Shown here piece by piece: positions 56,380 to 64,000 of a stretch of 64,000 bases of DNA. Below the pieces are notes generated by a model. The model did not search any database and was not told the DNA's origin. It worked only from the letters and a program-made list of their open reading frames with translations. Where the stretch lies: the NCBI GenBank assembly GCA_949825045.1, contig OX463820.1, forward strand, positions 5,778,501 to 5,842,500. The letters run 5' to 3'. The DNA comes from Argyresthia goedartella. Its lineage: Eukaryota > Arthropoda > Insecta > Lepidoptera > Argyresthiidae. Position 1 is the stretch's first letter. Every line of letters starts with the position of its first letter. Made by a program: the position numbers and the translations under genes.

Positions 56380-56580
56380 TAAGGAACTACTTTGAAGGCG
56401 GGAGTGAGTGGCGAAGGATTCTAGAGAAGAATCCTGAGCGCAACAAGGGATTCAAAGTACTCTAGCTTTAAATATTTGCTACTCCCGAGTTGGACACTCT
56501 ATTTTTCTGACCTTTTGGGGCAATAAAAAGCAATGCTGCTAAAAACAGCATTTTGGTAAAGTAAATTAAAAGTTAAAATT
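56380..56580. mobile_element. Interspersed repeat fragment, related to 52740
   Basis: 'gagtgagtggcgaaggattc' with 'agagaagaatcctgagcgc' forms a short hairpin and resembles the repeat at 52800-52890. Confidence 0.4.
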
Positions 56581-59500
56581 GATACATTAGTCCAGTTGAA
56601 GCAATTATGGAGTCATTTTTATAGAATCTTTGCAGTTTTACTACATATATTGCAGCCTAGCAACACTCGTGGCTTTTGTTTTATTTAAAATCTGTACCAT
56701 TCAGCTTGCCGTGGCCAGCTCGATTTTCTGGGGCTGAGCTGTGTGCCGTGCGGGGACTGACAGAATAAGTTGTTGTGTTTTACGAAATTAGACTTTAAGG
56801 CCATAACGGTAAGAACTATGAGATGTGAAAATCACATTGTTAACTTCATTTCACCCCGCTGGGGTTCTAATGAAATTCGGTGCAACATTACGACCCGGTT
56901 AAAGGAAACGGCTATAATGACTTGCTTAATGCAAGGTGTTCTTGATATAAAATTTGGTATTGTCGAGCATGTGGTGTGGAAACTACGTTAAATTTTGTTT
57001 TCTTCTGTAGTCACTTGTCTAGTACATTTCTAGGTGTCTTTTGGGTTTGGTTCTCGGCTGAGGCGAACACAAATGTCCTTCCGGTCTTTTTTAAATGTGT
57101 GTGACGTCGTCTCTGCTTCTAATTCCCACTAGTTTAGTGCGACTTAGTATTTGCACTGTATGAATATTTTATACATATATTTTTTTACTTTTATTGATGC
57201 CAAACAAATGAAGGTGTAACAACTCTATTAAGGAGAAGCCACTTTTAAACCTGTACAAAGTTAACATCCATTTAACATCGTCTCGTAACTGTAAAAGCGT
57301 TTGAGACAAGCGCCACTTACCACTTGTCTTGGTTTAACGATCGTCATCAAGTTACAAGTCTGGACTCAACATAGTTTAAATCGTCTACCATCACTACAAA
57401 GTCGCATATTTGCCTACAGACTGTCGCATATTGCTATCTTGAACCCCGGTCGTACACGGTTCGTAGTAGTTCAATAGATAAGTTTTTGTGACTGTGCAAT
57501 ATGCTTATGATCTTAAAAATGCAAAGTAAATGCAAAGGAAACTCAGAATTATTTAATTTGAGATTGAAGATGAGAAAGCTATGAGAGAATATAAACAATT
57601 GTCTGCAGATTCGTAAAACAATTTCTAGACTATATGAGTACAGTCCGATACTACTCAAGTACTAGAGAAACTGAGCAAACAAAGAGAAAAGCATCTTATT
57701 TGCGGTTTAACTATAAAATATAAATACTAATTATTGCAATAACGTCTAAATGGTATCGTGTGAACGGGCTTCACAGAGCATAAACAAATTACGTTCTATT
57801 ATCCTGTCGTGTTAGGAAGGCTTTAGGCAAATGTCTGACTTATTGCTGTGAAATCTTGTTGGGCGACTTGCATGCATTATGTGGATCTGGACTGGAATCC
57901 TGGGAGACTGTGCGTTTTATTTTATCTAAGTGCACTGTCTGGCAATCAATCGCATTCTTAGTAGTACTGTCAGAGTAGATTACCTGTGGTTTATGTTAAT
58001 ATCTTGTGATACCTTGTCGCGTCACTCACGCACGCTAGTTTATTCATATCTCGGAAAGATAGTGAGACAGCACATGAACCACCATAATTAGGACGGCCGC
58101 CTGCATATTTCCAATTACCCATCCATTTAGACCACACAATGAATGAAATTGAATGAAATTTTATTAAGTCGTTCATCCTCATGGCCTTTGCATATCCTTC
58201 TGTAAATTAATCCAATCTTACCGACTACTAAGAGCGCGGGTCAAATTCCTCAATAATTCGTCCTCGGTACATCCAATCAAGGATGGGCGCCGGAATTGTG
58301 GTCTGGTCCGTACCTTCCTTCCTACGAATGGCTGGGGTGTAACGTGATGTTATATTTCATGGGCGGCACAACGCTTAAATGCCTTTGGCTGCTCAAATTC
58401 TCTGAATTTGATCCCGAGATATTTTAGTGGAATGAATCTATTTGTGCTGCCAATGTTTGTGCTTTTGATGTGGCCTTTAGGTCCTATAACTCAGGTTATT
58501 TAGTGTAGATTATAAACAGACGTGATCGTGAGAATTTTGCATGCCTCGTCGGTTGAGTAATTTGTTGAAACCAATAACACTATCATAAACAACGTTTTAT
58601 CACTGCTACTGCTCTGGCAAAATTTATTTGTACCTTATTTATCTGACACGGTGTTGTTTATGTATATAATTCTGTTGAAAAATCAATCTTTACTTGTTCA
58701 TGAAAATACCAAATAAACGACCGTCGACAACAACACACAAGTTGTTCTGTTGCTTCTGTATCACTGTACCATTTCTCATCACAAGTCGACGATCGCATAA
58801 ACTGTCATCACAATGATACAGCAGCGATATCAGAATTCCTTATCGAATACTGAATTCTGAATGATAGTCGACATTTGAATGGCCTCTCGCATGAGAGTGT
58901 TGCCTTTTGATTTGCCTTGTAAATGGGCTTGAGATGGCGAAGAGTAAATACGCGGCACGGTGCGACCTCGGTGCTGGTGCAGTTGGATATTGGATTTGTG
59001 CTTCCCTCGGGATGCAATGTTCGACCTTAGCGAATACTGCAGAATGTAAAGGAGCCATGTCTAGCTTTTTTACATGAATGTTTGTGCTCAATATGATATG
59101 ACAATATTTGAAGTTAGATAGCGTTTTGTTATTGCACGTGACGTTGAATTTGTCATTTATGTTTTAGTTATGTGTTAGAATAATGAAATATTAAATTGAA
59201 TAAATTCGTCGATTCGAAATAAGAAAATAAGAAATTTATGTGCAAAGACAAGGGTAAAATGGTTCTAATATCATTATACAAATAGAACGCCTTAGCCAGC
59301 TTTTAAACTGTAGAATGCAAATTTTTGAGGTTTGTGGTCATTAAAACATAAAGTACAACAAAAGTCAAGGCCGGTTTCACCTACTTTTAAAGTTAAGAAA
59401 TTCGTCAACAGAGTAAAAACAGTTTTGCAGAAGCCAATGGAATAATTTACGTTTAAAAGTATTGAACGGCAACGTTTTTATGTCATCCGGTATTTTGTTA

Positions 59501-59607
59501 TAAACAGTTACACACATTGTTGAACAGTTTTTTTTAAATACAGTGATGTTCTTGGGTGTGATTAAATACGAGCCTGTTCGGGTTTTTAGTGTTCCTCGAG
59601 TAATAGA
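56581..59607. other. No recognisable gene or repeat
   Basis: About 3 kb of AT-rich DNA. Short open frames at 57434-57658 and 58808-59091 (-) have no recognised domain. Confidence 0.5.
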
Positions 59608-59760
59608 CCTCCGTGGTCAGTGGTCTAGTGGGTTATACGCTTGCTTTTCTCGCAGGAGATGCAGATTCGAATCCCGGATCTGACCGTTTAAACGAGAGCA
59701 CAATTGAGCCTCTGCCACCCCGTATGGGACAAGGCGTGACGCTATGTTGGGTGGGGTTGT
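59608..59760 (+). mobile_element. tRNA-derived SINE, head joined directly to tail
   Basis: Head 'cagtggtctagtgggttata' then 'cgcttgcttttctcgcagga' and the B box 'gcagattcgaatcccgg'. It is followed without the core module by the tail 'gcacaattgagcctctgcca' to 'aaggcgtgacgctatg'. Confidence 0.8.
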
Positions 59761-60789
59761 TGTTATAAGACCATTATTCATGCAAAATTGCACATAGCAA
59801 TGGAATTGATGCAGATGATCAGCAAGATGCTTAAATCTACAGTATTCATTTTGCTTTGATCATGTCTAAAAAGAACCAAGACAATGTGAATCAGAACATC
59901 CCCGATTTCTTCCAAAACTTAACTTGATTGGCTTCGTATCGAAAATTTCTTCAAGTACCTTCGGTTATTGGATTATCATAAGAAGATTACTCGAGGGCCC
60001 TACTTCGATTCCTGTTGCAGCTTAGTGCATAATTGTTTATTGAATTATTTATAAGGGAAGTGCTTGAAAGAGAATCAGCTTACCATTATACTGGAGCACC
60101 CTAGGAGAAGTATGTGGGGAAACCGAAAAAAATGATTACCCTTTGCACGTCTTTGCTTGCGGGATATGGGTGGATTAAATGCATAGATACCATGTTACAT
60201 AGGGTTCATTGATGTACTGCATACTATGATATGTAAAAATATTGTTTGGAATAAATCCTTTAACCAATGTTTTGCTAACCCATTTAGCATAAATGATTGC
60301 GCATAAATTTTAAATTCATAAACATAGGTAGCGTACTATTATAAAAATAAAAAGGCCTAACAATTTCGCATCGTAGAGAAAGACAAAAGAAAACACCAAA
60401 TGAATTTAATACTCAAATGCCGAACAAATTTCGTATCATTTAATGTTGTTTTTATTTACTTACGCTTCATCCCGCGCCGCTTCGCTACGCTCCGGTTTTG
60501 CCATTATTGAAATTTAGCCACAATAATGTATTCTAGCTAAATTTGGCTTATTATTATTTTCAGTCGCAAGCTCGCTCCGCTCTGGTTGCACGATGATATC
60601 AAAATTATATCCGATTGTTAAACTGCAATCGGAGCATTAGTATTGGCTCATCCACCAAACACCATAATTTTAAAACAAACAATATATAGACAAAAAAATA
60701 TATACTGATGATTAATAATTATTTGAACTGAACCAGAACACCAACAACAATTTCCAATAAATATTATAAATCATTATTAGCCAAAATAA
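59761..60789. other. No recognisable gene
   Basis: Contains two similar GC-richer words, 'cgccgcttcgctacgctccg' (60475-60494) and 'caagctcgctccgctctgg' (60567-60585), about 90 bp apart, perhaps an old duplication. Confidence 0.45.
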
Positions 60790-61192
60790 TAACATTCTTT
60801 CAAGGGTCAATGCACTCTCTACTATAACAAGATACTTTAAAAGCATGTTAAAGCGACTTTGACGAAAAAGGGATATTACAATGTTCAAGATTACTTAAAT
60901 GACGGGACTGTATGGGATTAATGTGGCACAACACAGACCTTGCTGTTAATAATTTTGTAATTATTATTGCTGCTTATTAATTATGACATAATGATATTAT
61001 AATATTTGTATTAGTTAAGCACAAGCAATTTTTAAAAGAGATCTAAAAATCAATCTGTGGGAGTTTCTACGCCCTTTCTGTCCCACAGTGGTCCAATGTA
61101 TAGAAGTGACGTGAAGTGAAGGCAAAAAATGACGATTGCTAAGTATATGTAAATATCTACAGTAATAAAGACATTTGGAAATTTAATTTGGA
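60790..61192 (+). mobile_element. Jockey/CR1-like LINE 3' end, copy L5
   Basis: 'ttctttcaagggtcaatgca' start, 'aaagcgactttgacgaaaaa', 'gggactgtatgggattaatg', the 'ctgtgggagtttctacgccc' block and a terminal AATAAA. It gives the empty-site sequence used to recognise the MITE in copy L3. Confidence 0.82.
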
Positions 61193-61411
61193 ATATGTAA
61201 AACATCCATTAGACGACTCAAATATTCTAAGAGCTTGTTATGCCAACTAAAACAGTAGGCCGAAGTATTGTTCTAATAATGTACTTTTTTGCCCTTAAAG
61301 TTATGACAATGTCATTAAGCGAATAAAAATTAGGAAACACAAAGTGATACGAAGCAAAGGGATACCGTTGAATAGGGCTATCAAACATACAAACAAACGA
61401 AGGATCACGTT
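61193..61411. other. Spacer
   Basis: Non-coding. Confidence 0.5.
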
Positions 61412-61530
61412 TTTTCCCATACAAGTTGGCCGAGGCACAAGTTGTACCAACGGCCCACCATTGACCGAATATTCAGTAGTCAATGTTTCGTGACAGGGGG
61501 CTAGCCTTTCGCCGAGGCTATGGAGACATG
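61412..61530 (-). mobile_element. SINE tail copy, inverted
   Basis: 'gtgacagggggctagccttt' and 'cgccgaggctatgg' form the reversed tail module, with the 'ggccgaggcacaagttgtac' portion on its left. Confidence 0.7.
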
Positions 61531-62089
61531 AAAGCTATCAACACTTACTACATAGATCTACGGCTCACACACGCACACATGGGTGATATAATCAATATCT
61601 AGGGTTAGGGATACTACAACTGCCGACTGAATTGTTTAGAAATATCAAAGAGAACCTTGCTCGAACATATTGTAAAATGAACAGCTCTAAGCGCCATTGA
61701 AATAAAGATCTTATTGGATATAACATCTAGCAATAATACTCCATTGTACCTACAAATGTGATGGTATTGGTTAGGCTGCTTATTATGACTCATGGGCATT
61801 TTTTGGGGTTGCATGGATTATAAAAGACAGTGATTTTAATTAGGATTCACGGTTTTAGATTTAGGGGGTGTAGATACTGAGGTTCCCTGGGGTCATTACT
61901 AAGTTTTTATTTTGTAAGCAGATTAATCTACTCGTGAAAGAAATATTAATATTGATTCTTTGATTAATCCATGTAAGGATTCTCTGGTAAGGTAAGGATA
62001 TCAAGTCATTTTGCCTTCTGGACCTTGTGATGTTCAAGATAACTTATGTAGATATTATGATAGTAACCCGACTAGGCAATTTTAGCATC
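61531..62089. other. No recognisable feature
   Basis: Non-coding DNA. Confidence 0.5.
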
Positions 62090-62190
62090 ACACCTTTTCC
62101 CGTTCGCGGTAGCATTGACACATTTATCGCCCAAATTTAGCCAGTTATCAATTTGCGTGACAGGGGGCTAGCCCATCGCCGCAGCTATGA
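62090..62190 (-). mobile_element. SINE tail copy, inverted
   Basis: 'gcgtgacagggggctagccc' followed by 'atcgccgcagctatg' is a well-preserved reversed tail module. Confidence 0.75.
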
Positions 62191-63599
62191 AGATTTAATA
62201 TGAGGTTATGGAGGTTTCCTTTTACATAGTTTTAGAGAAAGAATAACTTGTTCGAACTTGCAACTTCTTAACTGTTCATCGGCTATAGCTTAGTATGCGT
62301 TAAAGCACATAACTTGCTCTATGCCGATAGGAAGAGAGATTCATTCAACAAGTCCCCGCGATACATTGCGGTTATTTCTGTCATTCGTTCCCGGAACGTG
62401 AGAGGCAGATCGCTGTATCAGCCCAACTGAGATGCCGCTCAAAATAACGAACCCACAAATAACTTGAGTCAAAACACTTTCATGTTTGTAACTGACCAAG
62501 ATTTCAGCTATAGAGATATGAAGAATCTTTCAATATGTTTGATATTAAATAAAACATCCCTCATATCTTCATAGCGGATATTAGCTAGCCTTGTTCCTTG
62601 TCATGCTTATGCTTATGGGTCAATACCCAATTACTCAATAGTAAATCAACTTGATAAACATGGGCTTATTGCGTTGTAAAACTACTACTGTAAAAAGTTA
62701 CTAAGACACTGATATATTTTTCATGACGGCCTTTATTTTTGATATTTTTCATTACAGCATCAAAAACAATTCCAGTCAGATCAACAGAGTCAAACCTCAC
62801 CATTGATCTTACAAACAATATATGTGACGTCTGCAGTCGGTAGTCAACAATGCTCGCGATTCCTGTAACTTACCCGCCTGCTATGCCATACTAAAATTAG
62901 ACCCAGTAAACAGCACGCTACAGAGGGCAAGCAACCAAACCCAAACTATGCCTGATTTGCAAATATTAGTTCAATATTTGGCAACTCTGTTTGCGCGTTC
63001 ACCCCCATAATACACCCCTTACTTCTGGGGTCCTAATACCTAACGCCTAAGCAAACTTAGATACGACAGCGTACAGGCTTGTCAATAAGAGATGTTTGGT
63101 GACGTATTAGCGAGGGTGTCGATCTTGCGAATTTGCAAGTCATTTTGTGTCGGTGTACAGATTGTTTTTTTTTTTGGGGTGACACTCCTATTTTTAGGTA
63201 ACAAAAGTGCTGTGGCATATTTGAATATGTATTTCTATTTCAAAAAGAGTTTACGTTCTTGAATTATTTTCAGTTTTTAAGTTTATTCTTATTATTTGAG
63301 AAAACATTCCCAAGTTATCTCTTGAGTATATGACTGTCATCAATATAATATTTTACGACAAAAGCGTGCCTATTTATCTTCTTAGAATGGGATCGATCGA
63401 TCGTTGCAGTGATACCAACACAATGAAGTCTTTCTCTTAACACACCATTTTAATTTAATTCTATGGAGGGCGCATATTTCACCATACTCGTACAATATTT
63501 TACCCTTTCATAAGCTATTTATCAACCTAAACTGTAATCAACTAAAAACCCTTAAATTATTACAAAAAATATATCTTGAAACCCTTCCCACGAAACTGC
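62191..63599. other. No recognisable gene
   Basis: AT-rich; no protein-like open frame. Confidence 0.5.
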
Positions 63600-63615
63600 C
63601 CCTAACTGGATGCTA

Positions 63616-63667
63616 TGACGTCACTGACGCAACAATGACTCGCGATTGGTCCAAATGCGGCCACGTG
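63616..63667. promoter_or_regulatory. Promoter-type motif cluster: CRE, inverted CCAAT, E-box
   Basis: Within 52 bp lie the palindromic CRE TGACGTCA (63616-63623), ATTGG (63645-63649) and the palindromic E-box CACGTG in the context GGCCACGTGAC (63662-63667). The local sequence is also more CpG-rich. These are classic proximal promoter elements of the CREB, NF-Y and USF/TFE types. A target gene would lie beyond the right edge or be a short unrecognised exon near 63700-64000. Confidence 0.4.
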
Positions 63668-64000
63668 ACTGTCGCGTGCGACCTCTTTTTGTGCCAGATT
63701 AGGTAGAGGGAGCCACTGGGCCGAAAACAATATCAGCTGTCATTAAAAAGGGCTTGAGGGATTCGCATTCGCGGTAGGTATAATGTTTACGCAGGGACAC
63801 CAAAGGATATTTTCGGTAGGTGCCTACTTAGATTAAGAGAAGACGTGTGTATCCGAAGAAATGTTCTGTTTGGCCAATACGTATTTCCGTTGTATACAAG
63901 GCCATTACGCTCCCATAGCGTACTGCTCGTGTATATTTCGGAATGCTGATACTCACATCTGCAACTACAAAATATACAAGAATTTTGCGAACTACTCGTG
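63668..64000. other. No recognisable gene at the right edge
   Basis: No open frame of note; possible 5' flank or leader of a gene outside the window. Confidence 0.4.

Overview
This is a window of eukaryotic nuclear DNA, almost certainly from a moth or butterfly (Lepidoptera). It is AT-rich and gene-poor, with no operons or bacterial signals. Several interspersed repeats have the look of lepidopteran repeats as I remember them: the 'gggttccgtacc' element, SINEs with a tRNA-like head, RTE-type LINE tails ending in (TGA)n, and 'caaccctccttctggcgcagtcgggtaaaa' ends. The order is inferred from recognition, not from a database search.

Only one complete, confident protein gene is present: an uninterrupted 591-codon SLC26/SulP anion transporter (21724-23499, +). 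It has a full transmembrane core, a C-terminal STAS domain and a polyadenylation signal seven bases after the stop codon. Two short open stretches at 14.15 and 14.68 kb, and one at 48.7-49.0 kb, have protein-like composition. They are reported only as weak exon or gag-fragment candidates.

Region by region. 0-5 kb holds a LINE 3' end, a decayed LINE endonuclease domain and SINE pieces. 5.3-8.9 kb holds two copies of one ~416-bp terminal-inverted-repeat element in opposite orientation, with an interspersed repeat and a SINE between them. 9-20 kb is a field of SINE and LINE tails, including one LINE fragment (15711-15908) bracketed by an 8-bp target duplication inside another repeat. 20-21 kb has fold-back and palindromic DNA. 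21.6-23.5 kb is the transporter. 26.9-27.1 kb is a long AC microsatellite. 27-45 kb contains several small TTAA-flanked elements that look like piggyBac-type MITEs, a decayed LINE RNase H region (31.8-32.9 kb) and an unusual complex at 38.2-40.7 kb. That complex has three 18-bp-period arrays built on the dyad TGACA-NN-TGTCA around a tandemly triplicated LINE 3' end. 45-64 kb is mostly featureless AT-rich DNA with scattered SINEs and LINE tails, a GC-rich LINE remnant at 52 kb, and a cluster of promoter-type motifs at 63.6 kb.

No multi-gene system is visible. The most interesting material is repeat biology (nested insertions, composite SINEs, a TTAA MITE family), the TALE-like dyad arrays and the intronless transporter.
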